Shown piece by piece: positions 8,257 to 17,336 of a stretch of DNA of 64,000 nt (positions are counted from its first letter, which is position 1; each line of letters starts with the position of its first letter). This DNA comes from Calditrichota bacterium (lineage in GTDB: Bacteria; Electryoneota; RPQS01). The notes beneath the pieces were generated by a model. That model ran no database searches, was not told the origin of the DNA, and worked only from the letters and a program-made list of their open reading frames with translations. The position numbers were made by a program, and so were the translations under genes. The stretch lies in the NCBI GenBank assembly GCA_020637445.1, contig JACJVZ010000004.1, positions 62,001-126,000 of the forward strand. Reading direction: 5' to 3'.

Positions 8257-9311
8257 AAATCACGCGAATCTCGTTCTGGACGGTGGACATGGCGCTCAAG
8301 ACGCCCTACACGATTGCCTACGAATCCGTAGAACAAGTCTCAAACGTCTTTTTACGCGTCGATACCGACAGCGGAATCACGGGCTTCGGATGTGCAGCTC
8401 CCGACTTGCCCGTAACCGACGAAACGGCGGAGACGGTGCATCGCTCTCTTGCTGCCGCTGAAGAGCTTCTGGTTGGCAAAGACCCGTTGATGCGGACGCG
8501 GCTGCTTGAAACTGTGCGAACACAAATTCCCAAACAGCCGTCCGCCAGAGCTGCGATCGACATGGCCCTCCACGATATTCTTGGCAAAACCGCCGGACTT
8601 CCGCTCTGGTTACTCATGGGCGGCGAGCGCGATCATATCCTTACGAGTATAACGGTTGGCATCTCCGATATCGAAACGACGACCAAACAATCGGTGGAAT
8701 TCGTGAAGCAGGGATTCCGCGCCCTAAAAATCAAAGGCGGTGTCGACGTCGAAGCGGACATCGACCGGGTTCTCATGGTGCGCGAAGCGGTAGGAGAAGA
8801 AATCGAGCTGCGCTTCGATGCGAATCAAGGCTACAATATTGAAACCGCGGAACGTTTCGTGCGAATTACCCGGCCCGCAAAGTTGGAGTTGCTCGAACAA
8901 CCCACACCCAAGGATGACCCGCTCATGATGGGCGAGCTTTCCGCGAGTGTTCATCTACCCGTGATGGCGGACGAGAGCCTGATGGGACTTCGCGACGCGT
9001 TTCGGCTCACCAGAGATAACCTCGTGGACATGGTCAACGTCAAACTGATGAAAGTCGGCGGAATCGACGAGGCACTGCAAGTTAACGCAGTCTCGCGCGC
9101 CGCCGGAGTTGAAGTGATGATTGGCTGTATGGATGAGTCCGCGCTGTCCATTGCTGCCGGCCTGCACTATGCGCTGTCCCGGCCCAATGTTCTGTACGCG
9201 GATTTGGATGGCCACCTTGACTTGATTGGAGACCCGGCCGATGGCTCCGTCATGCTAAAGGACGGTTGCCTTTATCCCAATTCCGCGCCGGGTATCGGCT
9301 GCAATCTATGA
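8253..9311 (+). CDS. Enolase-superfamily dipeptide epimerase (L-Ala-D/L-Glu epimerase-like)
   Basis: A 352-aa muconate-lactonising-subgroup enolase. The acid/base lysine pair is KIK (K159, K161) and the opposite lysine is K264 (NVKLMKVGG). The Mg ligands are D189 (RFDANQG), E215 (LLEQP) and D240 (MADES). The family interconverts L-Ala-D-Glu and L-Ala-L-Glu or related acyl-amino acids (N-acyl-Glu in the DgcA case). GCMDES near residue 291 resembles the substrate-amine-binding strand of dipeptide epimerases. It is translationally coupled to the PP-loop/creatininase gene. Together with DUF1611 this points to an acidic amino acid or peptide whose alpha-carbon is inverted. The exact substrate cannot be read from sequence. 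Confidence 0.88.
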   Translation: MKITRISFWTVDMALKTPYTIAYESVEQVSNVFLRVDTDSGITGFGCAAPDLPVTDETAETVHRSLAAAEELLVGKDPLMRTRLLETVRTQIPKQPSARAAIDMALHDILGKTAGLPLWLLMGGERDHILTSITVGISDIETTTKQSVEFVKQGFRALKIKGGVDVEADIDRVLMVREAVGEEIELRFDANQGYNIETAERFVRITRPAKLELLEQPTPKDDPLMMGELSASVHLPVMADESLMGLRDAFRLTRDNLVDMVNVKLMKVGGIDEALQVNAVSRAAGVEVMIGCMDESALSIAAGLHYALSRPNVLYADLDGHLDLIGDPADGSVMLKDGCLYPNSAPGIGCNL

Positions 9312-9335
9312 TCGGCAACTTTTTTTGCGAAGACA

Positions 9336-11597
9336 ATGAAAAAATTTGACACGGAAATCCGCTTAAGCCGCGAAATGAGTTTGATGGATACGACGCTTAT
9401 CGGCGTCGGGGCCATGATCGGCGCGGGGATCTTCGTGTTGACGGGAATCGCGGCGGGAGTTGCCGGTCCCGCGTTGATTCTCGCGTTCTTACTAAGCGGG
9501 TTTGTCGCGCTTTTCACGGCGATGTCCTATGCGGAACTCGGATCGTGTTATCATGATGCGGGCGGCGGCTATCTTTGGGTCAAGGAAGGACTGCCGAAAT
9601 GGAACGGCTTTCTCGCCGGATGGATGAGCTGGTTTGCCCATGCCGTCGCGTGCAGCGTGTATGCCCTTGGATTCGGGGCCTATTTTGATCAAGTGCTCCA
9701 AGAAATAGGAGTCGTGATTCCGGCTTGGTCATTCGTTTCGCCCGTAAAACTTACGGCGGTCGTCATTTCCCTGTTCATTGCCTACGTGAACTTTCGCGGA
9801 GCCTCGGAAACCGGAAAGCTTGGCGGGATTGTCACGCTGACCAAAATATTTATTCTCGCGATCTTCATCGCGTTCGGTCTGCAAGTTCTTTTCACCAGAC
9901 TCGACTGGCAAGCGGCCCTGACTCCTTTCATGCCGCATGGTTTCGGTGGAGTCATGAGTGCCATGGGACTCACGTTCATCGCTTTTGAAGGCTATGAAGT
10001 GATCGCTCAATGTTCGGAAGAAGTCAGAAATCCTCGCAAGAACATTCCCCGCGCCGTGTTTCTGTCGTTGATCATCGTCGTCCCGATTTACCTTCTGGTT
10101 GCTTTGACTGCCTTAGTCTCTGTCCATCCCGGCGGCCTGACTCCGTGGGACTATCTCGCCGAACACAAGGAAACTGCGCTGGTTGAAGTCTCCAAAAACT
10201 TCTTCATTGGCGGCGGAATCATGCTCCTCTTCGGAGGCTTGATTTCCACGATTTCCGCCTTGAATGCGACGGTCTATTCCTCTTCGCGAGTCGCCTTCGC
10301 GATGGGACGCGACCGCAATTTCCCCGGTCTGTTCAGCAAAATACATCCGCAGCGCGCGACGCCTCACTGGGCCATTCTGGTTACGTTGGTCATCATCGTC
10401 CTGATGGCGGTCACGCTGCCCATCGAAGATGTTGCCAGTGCCGCAAGCATCATGTTTCTTCTGCTCTTCTTGCAGGTGAACATCGCCATGATTCGCTTGC
10501 GCAAGCTGCGGCCCGATTTGGACAGGGGATTCAAAGCTCCGCTGTTTCCGTGGCTGACCATATTCGGCATCGTAATGTTGCTGGCCGTCGCGGCCTACAT
10601 GGTTGAGTTCAGCCCCGTCGCGTGGATTGTCACAGCCGTCTGGATTGCGATTGGTCTCGTAATCTACAAAGTCTATGCGTCCGAACGTGAAGTCGTACAT
10701 GCGCAAAAAGTCCGCGCACTTGAGCGGCTGGAGAGCAAACAATATCGCATCTTAGTCGCAATCTCCAAACGGGAACTCATTGCCGACTTGTCTGCAGTGG
10801 CGGCGGCGATCGCCCGCAAGCATCACGGCGAAGTGCTCTTCTTGTACGTCATTGAAGTGGAACAAGGAGAATCGCTTGTTGTAAACGAGCCCGAACGCGT
10901 CGCGGCTTTAGGGCTTGTGCAGGAAGCCGCCGAGTCTCTGCGTGACACGGGCATACCGACTCGCACGCTGGTTCAAATTTCGCGTCGCGTCTCTCAAGGA
11001 ATTGTCGACACGGTCGAGGAAGAAGAGTGCAACTTCGTCATCTTGGGACGCCGCAAACGCCCGTCGTTTTTAGCCCGCATCTTCACCTCGGCGATTGACA
11101 GCATTGTTCACGAATCTCCCTGTGAAGTTGCGGTGCTGCACGGCAAACTACCGGAGAGTGGCGTAGGCCGCCTGTTGCTGCCCTTTGGATCTGATATCCA
11201 TGCGCGTCTCGCGCTTGAGCTTGCTCCGGCGCTGTCGGAAAGTTTCAAATGCGACTCCGAGGTCCGCGTCGTCTTCGAGCCTCAAGTTCCGTCCGCGGCC
11301 CGCGAACAACAGATCAGAAACATTAAGACGCTTGTTTCTGAAAACGGCTTCCAGACTCAAATCTCCGCAATCCACGACCGTGACATTGTGTCCGGCGTTT
11401 TGCAAAATACAAACAAGAGTGACCTGATCGTCATGGGCGGTCACACGGGGGATTTTGTCAAGCTGTTGCTGGGTCGGTCGCTGGGCGAAGAAATCACGGA
11501 GCAGGCGGAGTGCCCCGTGCTTTGGGTTCGAGAATTCGAAGAACGAGAACCGTTCTGGATCTCGATCTTCAAACCGCTACGCAAAGAGGAACAATAG
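9336..11597 (+). CDS. APC-family amino-acid permease with two C-terminal USP domains
   Basis: A 753-aa protein. Residues 1 to about 440 hold 12 predicted membrane helices of an amino-acid/polyamine/organocation antiporter-type permease, with the family signature GVGAMIGAGIFVLTG in TM1 and SCYHDAGGGYLWVKEGLP between TM2 and TM3. About 465-605 and 610-735 are universal-stress-protein folds (YRILVAISKRE; DLIVMGGHTGDFVKLLLGRSLG, with the GxxGxxxxxxxGS-like nucleotide loop altered in both). The substrate is probably an amino acid or short peptide. It lies 24 bases after the epimerase and is the likely import or export step of the operon. The USP modules suggest ATP/AMP-dependent gating. Confidence 0.88.
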   Translation: MKKFDTEIRLSREMSLMDTTLIGVGAMIGAGIFVLTGIAAGVAGPALILAFLLSGFVALFTAMSYAELGSCYHDAGGGYLWVKEGLPKWNGFLAGWMSWFAHAVACSVYALGFGAYFDQVLQEIGVVIPAWSFVSPVKLTAVVISLFIAYVNFRGASETGKLGGIVTLTKIFILAIFIAFGLQVLFTRLDWQAALTPFMPHGFGGVMSAMGLTFIAFEGYEVIAQCSEEVRNPRKNIPRAVFLSLIIVVPIYLLVALTALVSVHPGGLTPWDYLAEHKETALVEVSKNFFIGGGIMLLFGGLISTISALNATVYSSSRVAFAMGRDRNFPGLFSKIHPQRATPHWAILVTLVIIVLMAVTLPIEDVASAASIMFLLLFLQVNIAMIRLRKLRPDLDRGFKAPLFPWLTIFGIVMLLAVAAYMVEFSPVAWIVTAVWIAIGLVIYKVYASEREVVHAQKVRALERLESKQYRILVAISKRELIADLSAVAAAIARKHHGEVLFLYVIEVEQGESLVVNEPERVAALGLVQEAAESLRDTGIPTRTLVQISRRVSQGIVDTVEEEECNFVILGRRKRPSFLARIFTSAIDSIVHESPCEVAVLHGKLPESGVGRLLLPFGSDIHARLALELAPALSESFKCDSEVRVVFEPQVPSAAREQQIRNIKTLVSENGFQTQISAIHDRDIVSGVLQNTNKSDLIVMGGHTGDFVKLLLGRSLGEEITEQAECPVLWVREFEEREPFWISIFKPLRKEEQ

Positions 11598-11600
11598 AAC

Positions 11601-12284
11601 ATGAATGAATCTATTCGGGGTGTTTTTGAGAGCTTTGCCGCGTCTATAATCACCTATTTGCCGCGCGTTTTCGCTGGATTCGTTTTGCTCGCGATCGGCT
11701 GGCTCTTGGGATGGTTCGCCAAACGTGTAGTCATCCAACTCTGTGCGGTGCTCCGCGTGGACCGCATTGCGCGCAGATTCCGTTGGGGGCAGGATTTCTC
11801 CAAAGCCGACATTCGCTACGGTGTATACAACGCGATCGGCAACGTGGCCTTCTTGCTCGTATTCTTGGTCTTACTGAATGCCGCCGTGGATTCGATGGAA
11901 ATGACTGCGCTTTCCACAGTCATCCAAAAGGGAGTCCTCTTCATTCCCAAGCTCATCATCATGTTCTTGATCTTGGGATTGGGATGGTTGGTCTCGGGTT
12001 GGGTGGCACTGCCGATTCAAAGAACACTTGCCAAAGAAGGCTTTCCGCGCGCCGTGCTGATTGCGCGTATGTCGAAGTTCGTCCTGCGTCTGTTCTTTGC
12101 GGCGATGGCACTCGCTCAATTGGACATCGCGCGCGAAATCGTCACCATCGGCTTCTCCATTATTTTTGGTGTGCTTGGCGTCCTGACTATCATGGTCGCC
12201 ATGATGATCGGCCGCGAAACCATCCGCAAAACCGTAATCGGATCTGTTTCGAAAGAAGACAAGCACGGCACAAATCAAGACTGA
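11601..12284 (+). CDS. Small MscS-like / conserved TM-helix membrane protein
   Basis: A 227-aa inner-membrane protein with about four to five hydrophobic helices (SIITYLPRVFAGFVLLAIGWLLG; FLLVFLVLLNAAV; LIIMFLILGLGWLVSG; SIIFGVLGVLTIMVAMMIG). It resembles the TM-helix repeat proteins related to mechanosensitive channels but lacks the soluble beta domain of MscS. It starts 4 bases after the permease, so it is the last gene of the operon. It might assist the permease or act as a leak or osmotic valve. The terminator-like hairpin at 12382 follows. Confidence 0.75.
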   Translation: MNESIRGVFESFAASIITYLPRVFAGFVLLAIGWLLGWFAKRVVIQLCAVLRVDRIARRFRWGQDFSKADIRYGVYNAIGNVAFLLVFLVLLNAAVDSMEMTALSTVIQKGVLFIPKLIIMFLILGLGWLVSGWVALPIQRTLAKEGFPRAVLIARMSKFVLRLFFAAMALAQLDIAREIVTIGFSIIFGVLGVLTIMVAMMIGRETIRKTVIGSVSKEDKHGTNQD

Positions 12285-12381
12285 TCGACAATCGCCCTGA
12301 GCCGCGGTGGTAGCGTTCCTGTCCTCAGGCCGAAATCTCTCGTACTATTCTATCAAGCTGGTTGCCAAAGGCCGCCACTCA

Positions 12382-12414
12382 CGCCCCTTCAATTATTTTG
12401 GAGGGGCGCTTCTT
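12382..12414 (+). terminator. Terminator of the 3697-12284 operon
   Basis: CGCCCCT at 12382-12388 pairs with AGGGGCG at 12402-12408, with an AT-rich loop. CTTCTTCTC follows. Confidence 0.65.
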
Positions 12415-12719
12415 CTCTATATAGTATGCCTCGGATATTCAAATACCGAAATTCACTCCTCCACGACTTCCAAACCCCATCGCACTTCCGCTGCTCCACC
12501 CCTCCAATTATTAGGTGCATAGAACTCAAACCTATCCACCACAAAAGTCCTCACAATATGTGTTAGGATTGCGTTAATTCACTGGAAAGTCACACCCATC
12601 GTGTGATAATTCTCACAAATTGTTTGCACCCTCCTAACAAAATCCTCACGCATGTTGCGTAAGTTCACGCCTTGTCAAGATTCTTCCCACCCCTCACCTC
12701 AAAATACTGATTTCCAACA
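12415..12719 (+). promoter_or_regulatory. Gene-free region, likely promoter of the 12720-17178 unit
   Basis: About 300 bases with no convincing reading frame. Three related CTCACAA/CTCACG words (about 12548, 12611 and 12643) and a TTAGGATT / CTCCTAAC pair occur in the last 180 bases and could be regulator sites. None matches an operator I can name. Confidence 0.3.
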
Positions 12720-14339
12720 ATGATCCATCGTCTCGCTCTGCTAAGTCTAATTGCAATGATCATCCTCACCACCCTCGGCTGCGAAAAACAGCGCGATTCC
12801 GTCGTCGTGGAAGATAGTTCATTGTCTCAGGTTACGTGGGCAGTAATGGTCTACGCCGCTGGAAACTATTCGGGCGACGTCCTTTCACAGCCCATTGAAG
12901 GAACACTCTCGCGCGCCATTAGCACCGTCCGTGTACTTGAAAGAACCGACGCGCCCCAAATTGTCGAAACGTTCGTCTGTATCAGCACGTCCGAAACGGA
13001 AGGCAACGTCGGGATTTATCGCGTAACCTACAGTGGTCGCATTCCGCAAGTACTGTTCGACGCCGAACTGATTGAAGACCTCGGGCCGGTCAGCATGGCT
13101 GATCCGTCCACGATGAACAGCTTCGCCTCTGCAGTCTTCAGCCGGGTTGCGTCCCAACACTATTTGCTTGCCTTGAGCGGTGACGGCATCGGCTGGCGCG
13201 GTGTTCTGGGCGACAACGCTCGCCCCGATGGTATGAGCCTGCTCGATCTGCACAGCTCCATCGAGAACATCGCCTCGCAATTGCCCGCCGGCAAGTTTGA
13301 CATTCTCTGTCTCTATGCCCGCAACATGGGTACGATTGAAACCATCGCCCAATTGCGCGATCATGCCAGCTACATCATGGCCTCGCCGTGGCGCCTCGAG
13401 CAGCCGCACAGCCTTGTCATCAGCGAATGGTATCAAGACTTGTCGTCACAGCCGCAGTTGACTCCCGCCGAACTCGGTGCCTACATCATTGATGCCGAGC
13501 GACTGGCCCAAGATTCGTCCACGACGGACTACTTCTCAACACTTTGGGAATCGGATCGCTTTGATCAAGTCGAGTCTTCATTTGAGAATTTCGCCGCGGA
13601 GTGGTCAGCCGTCGCGCCGGATAAAGCCGCCGACATCACCAACCTTCGCAATGAAGCGACGGACGAAGAAGTCTACAACACCAATTTCATCGACCTGTTC
13701 CGCTATGCGGATATGATCGAAGCCTCGCCCGAATTCGCGGATTCGACCTTTGATGTATTGCGCACCGCATCTGGCCAGCTTAAGTCGGCTATAGATGAAG
13801 CCAGCGTCGCTCGCTTCGGCTCGACCAAGTCCCTGCGCTATGGCGGACTGAATCTCTATTTCCCCACCGGCGAAGTGGACACCGCGCTGTCCTTGAGCTA
13901 CGCGAATCTCGACATCAGTCAGTCTGCTCCCAGTTGGGCGCACGTCATCGACTCATTGGCCAGCCGTGGCAACTCCAATGTCACGATTACCGGCCAAGCC
14001 TATTGGCCCGGCCGTGAGTTCCACGACTTGTACTTCATTGTCGATACCACCGTCTCCAGTCAGATCACCGCTTTGTACCAAGGCGTCCCGCAGTGGGAAT
14101 ATCTCAATTCCACGCATGATACGATCAGCTATTCGGTTTCTTTTGACCTCCAATCGCTCGACTCCCTGAATATCGCCCAATTCCTGCTCTACATTGATCG
14201 CGACGACAACAGCGACTACACGGCGGGCGACTCGTTGGGCTTCTGGAACAACGGTCAAGGAACTTTCTCGGCGTTCACAGTGCATCGCGGCTCTGTGGAT
14301 GAAGATCGCAATATCCTCATTCGTTTCCGTCGTCCCTAA
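12720..14339 (+). CDS. Clostripain-like (peptidase C11 fold) lipoprotein, catalytic His apparently replaced
   Basis: A 539-aa lipoprotein: signal peptide with lipobox LTTLGC, acylated Cys at residue 21. The next part resembles peptidase C11/clostripain: WAVMVYAAGNY at the first strand, YLLALSGDGIGWRG where active members have L-W-(D/N)-H-G-x-G-W, and KFDILCLYARNMGTIE where they have FDACLM-x-x-E. On this alignment the catalytic His is Asp155 and the Cys loop is 3-4 residues longer (Cys197), so it may be a pseudo-enzyme or have shifted specificity. A beta-rich C-terminal part follows from about residue 415. It is 40 bases upstream of the TonB receptor gene and probably co-transcribed, suggesting a surface partner of that receptor. 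Confidence 0.65.
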   Translation: MIHRLALLSLIAMIILTTLGCEKQRDSVVVEDSSLSQVTWAVMVYAAGNYSGDVLSQPIEGTLSRAISTVRVLERTDAPQIVETFVCISTSETEGNVGIYRVTYSGRIPQVLFDAELIEDLGPVSMADPSTMNSFASAVFSRVASQHYLLALSGDGIGWRGVLGDNARPDGMSLLDLHSSIENIASQLPAGKFDILCLYARNMGTIETIAQLRDHASYIMASPWRLEQPHSLVISEWYQDLSSQPQLTPAELGAYIIDAERLAQDSSTTDYFSTLWESDRFDQVESSFENFAAEWSAVAPDKAADITNLRNEATDEEVYNTNFIDLFRYADMIEASPEFADSTFDVLRTASGQLKSAIDEASVARFGSTKSLRYGGLNLYFPTGEVDTALSLSYANLDISQSAPSWAHVIDSLASRGNSNVTITGQAYWPGREFHDLYFIVDTTVSSQITALYQGVPQWEYLNSTHDTISYSVSFDLQSLDSLNIAQFLLYIDRDDNSDYTAGDSLGFWNNGQGTFSAFTVHRGSVDEDRNILIRFRRP

Positions 14340-14379
14340 AACAACACCTCCCGTTTCACGGCCCACCACATCAACAAGT

Positions 14380-17178
14380 ATGTTTATTCGCCTTCTTCTC
14401 GCTTGCGTCCTGTTTGCATTTGTCGCGTCGGCACAAGGTCAGGAAGTTACTCCCGGTTCAATACAGGGACTGATTGTAGACGCTGAAAACGGTGATGCCA
14501 TGATTGGCGTCACCGTCATGTTGGAAGGCACCTCGCAAGGTGCTGCCACCGATCTCGATGGCAACTTCGTCATTCGCAATGTCGCCCCCGGTTCCTATAC
14601 GGTCATCGCAAACTACATCGGTTACGCCAAACTGACCGTCACCGACGTCGCGGTTGCTTCAGGGAAAGCCTCGACGCTGAACCTTAAGCTCTCGCCTGAG
14701 GCGTTGCAGGCTGAAGAAGTCGTGATCGAAGCGCGCCGCATTGACAACACCGAAGCCTCGCTGCTTCAAATTCAACGCAAAGCCGCCACGGTGTCAAACG
14801 GCGTCTCCGCCGAACAAATCAAACGTTCGCCTGATTCCGATGCCGCCGATGCCGTCAAACGCGTCACCGGTATCACCGTCGTCGGAGACAAATACGTCTT
14901 CGTCCGCGGCATGGAAGAGCGTTACAATAACACTCGTCTGAACGGTGCGTCCCTCGCAAGTCCCGAACCTCTGAAGCGCGTTGTTCCCTTTGACATCATT
15001 CCCGCGGGGCTTCTGAACAACATCGTTGTGTCAAAGACCTTCACACCTGATTTGCCCGGTGACTTCTCCGGCGGTTCCGTGCAGTTGACCACCAAGGAAT
15101 TCCCCGACAAACTCACTCTGTCGATCTCGCAGTCCGTCAGCCTAAACGAAAACACGACCTCCAAAGGCTTCCAAACTTACAAAGGAAGCAACACCGATTG
15201 GATCGGCTACGACGACGGCGAGCGCAAACTTCCGTCTGAGTACGACAATTCGTCGCTGACTCCCCGCGAACGTGCGCTGCTCTTCAGCGATGTCTGGGAA
15301 GGACAAGCCACCGTCGCACCCGCCAGTGGCAGCCGTTCGATTGCTTTCGGTAATCAAACGTCTTTGGGCGGCAGACCTTTCGGCTTCTTAGCCACTGTCA
15401 CGCAGTCGAACTCTTTTTCCACCAAGACTGAAAAATATCAGGAATACAGCTATTCGACGTTGGAAGACGGCACCATCTTCGCCGAACCGACACAGAACTA
15501 CGTCACCAACATCTACTCCAAGTCCGGTGCCGTCGGAGGCATTCTGGATCTAAACTGCAAGCCGTCTCCCAGTCATAAGTTTAGTGTGAAATCCATGTAC
15601 ACCCGCAGCGGTGACGATGCCGTAAGCGAATACACGGGCAGACGAACCGACGGCGATTACGTGCGCGGCCAGCGCTTGACGTGGACCGAGCGTTCGCTTG
15701 CCACGATTCAGCCTAAGGGTGAACATCAGCTTGCGGCCCTGCGCAACAGCAGAGTGGAGTGGGGGCTTTCGATTTCGAAGGGTTCTTATGACCAACCGGA
15801 TCGCCGCGATTTCTACCAATTCTCGCGTGATCCGGATCTGGAACCTTTCCAGTACAACTTCAACAACGATAACGGAATTCGTCGCTACGCAAAATCCCGC
15901 GACAATATGTTGGAAGGGTCGCTCGATTGGACCATGCCTCTGAAGAGTGCGGAAGATCAATCCAAGATCAAGTTCGGCGGCATGTTTCGCACCTTGGACC
16001 GCGATTTCCCGACCCGCAAAATTACTTTCTTGAACGCCGATACATTAGGCGCGGCTGATTTGGATCGTACGCTTCCTGCAAACGTGCTATTTAATGAAGA
16101 CAACATCGGCGCGCATTGGATCGCCAACGAATTGTCGGTCAATCTCGACTCCTACACCGCAGACATGAAAGTCGGTGCCGGGTACCTTATGGCCGACATG
16201 CTGCTCACCAAAAAATGGCGTGCCATCTTCGGTGCTCGTGTCGAGTCGACCGATCAGTTCTTCAAAACCGAAGCCTTCCCCGGAAGCACCGACTCAAGCT
16301 ACGCCGAAGGCGGACCGTCACACACCGACCTGTTGCCCTCGCTAAACCTGACTTACTTCGTGGGCGAGAAAACCAATCTTCGTTTCGCCGCCACGCGCAC
16401 TATCGCCAATCCGGACTATCTCGAATTGGTCCCCACCGAAGACCGTGACTACAATAGCGGCACGGTTAAAGTCGGTAATCCCGATCTCGACTACTCCAAA
16501 ATCTTGAACATCGACCTGCGCGCAGAGCTGTATCCCTCAATCGGAGAAGCCGCCAGCGTTGGTCTCTTCTACAAGCAGATTCAAGACCCCATCGAATGGG
16601 TGTACACGACCGAATCCATTTCCGGCGGCAATCAAGTGGTGCGCAAGCCCTTTAACTTGGGTGACGCGACGTTGCTCGGTGTCGAACTCGAGTTCCGCAA
16701 ATCTCTCGAGTTTGCCATGGACAAAGTTGGCGAGTGGACAAGATTCTTCTCGGTGCAGGGCAACCTGACGCTGGTTTCTTCAAGTGTCGATCTGAAAGCC
16801 CGCATTTATGATCCCGCCAATCCGACGCAAACGGGACTGACCAGCAAAGATCGTCCTTTGATGGGTCAGTCAGAGTATGTCGTGAATACGACGCTCGCAT
16901 TCGATCAACCTCTCTGGGGAACGAGCATCAGACTCCTCTACAATACCTTCGGAAAGCGCATTTCCGAACTCGGTGCCAACGGTCGTTCCGACACCTACGA
17001 GCAGCCTTTCGATCGTATCGACCTCGTTCTCAACCAAAATCTGGGAGGACATTGGTCCACAAAAATTCAAGCGAAAAACCTCCTCGATTCCACGGTTGAA
17101 TACACGCTTGATGACCAGCCTCTTAAATCCCATAAACTTGGACGAACGTATTCCGCGGGAGTCACGTATTCACTGTAG
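14380..17178 (+). CDS. TonB-dependent outer-membrane receptor with N-terminal carboxypeptidase-like domain
   Basis: A 932-aa protein. Signal peptide 1-22 (FVASAQGQ), then a carboxypeptidase-D-regulatory-like beta-sandwich (about 25-105; GSIQGLIVDAENGDAMIGV, TDLDGNFVIRNVAPGSY), the plug domain (AADAVKRVTGITVVG, VRGMEERYNNTRLNGA), and a 22-strand-type barrel ending GRTYSAGVTYSL. ATG 14380 is chosen because the signal peptide follows directly; in-frame codons upstream lie inside the preceding gene's coding region. TonB receptors import siderophores, glycans, peptides or other large ligands using the proton motive force. The substrate is unknown. Secreted beta-helix and clostripain-like genes flank it, and TonB-C-domain proteins lie at 20252-22549. 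Confidence 0.92.
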   Translation: MFIRLLLACVLFAFVASAQGQEVTPGSIQGLIVDAENGDAMIGVTVMLEGTSQGAATDLDGNFVIRNVAPGSYTVIANYIGYAKLTVTDVAVASGKASTLNLKLSPEALQAEEVVIEARRIDNTEASLLQIQRKAATVSNGVSAEQIKRSPDSDAADAVKRVTGITVVGDKYVFVRGMEERYNNTRLNGASLASPEPLKRVVPFDIIPAGLLNNIVVSKTFTPDLPGDFSGGSVQLTTKEFPDKLTLSISQSVSLNENTTSKGFQTYKGSNTDWIGYDDGERKLPSEYDNSSLTPRERALLFSDVWEGQATVAPASGSRSIAFGNQTSLGGRPFGFLATVTQSNSFSTKTEKYQEYSYSTLEDGTIFAEPTQNYVTNIYSKSGAVGGILDLNCKPSPSHKFSVKSMYTRSGDDAVSEYTGRRTDGDYVRGQRLTWTERSLATIQPKGEHQLAALRNSRVEWGLSISKGSYDQPDRRDFYQFSRDPDLEPFQYNFNNDNGIRRYAKSRDNMLEGSLDWTMPLKSAEDQSKIKFGGMFRTLDRDFPTRKITFLNADTLGAADLDRTLPANVLFNEDNIGAHWIANELSVNLDSYTADMKVGAGYLMADMLLTKKWRAIFGARVESTDQFFKTEAFPGSTDSSYAEGGPSHTDLLPSLNLTYFVGEKTNLRFAATRTIANPDYLELVPTEDRDYNSGTVKVGNPDLDYSKILNIDLRAELYPSIGEAASVGLFYKQIQDPIEWVYTTESISGGNQVVRKPFNLGDATLLGVELEFRKSLEFAMDKVGEWTRFFSVQGNLTLVSSSVDLKARIYDPANPTQTGLTSKDRPLMGQSEYVVNTTLAFDQPLWGTSIRLLYNTFGKRISELGANGRSDTYEQPFDRIDLVLNQNLGGHWSTKIQAKNLLDSTVEYTLDDQPLKSHKLGRTYSAGVTYSL

Positions 17179-17219
17179 TACGTAGTTTTTTCACTCGTAC
17201 AAGTCTAACATTTCTCTCA

Positions 17220-17247
17220 CCCCCGGAAAACCTCCGGGGGTTATCTT
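17220..17247 (+). terminator. Terminator after the TonB receptor
   Basis: CCCCCGG at 17220-17226, loop AAAACCT, CCGGGGG at 17234-17240, then TTATCTTTT. Confidence 0.8.
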
Positions 17248-17336
17248 TTGCCCGTTCTGAAAAGACGATTACTCACAAGACATAGTGTAACTGACCCTTG
17301 CAAAAAATTGCAAACATGAAAAGAAGGAGCTTTGAT

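Noticed and set aside
12307..12522. Short open frame after the MscS-like gene
   Set aside because: It runs through the terminator hairpin and has no ribosome-binding site or protein-like composition.
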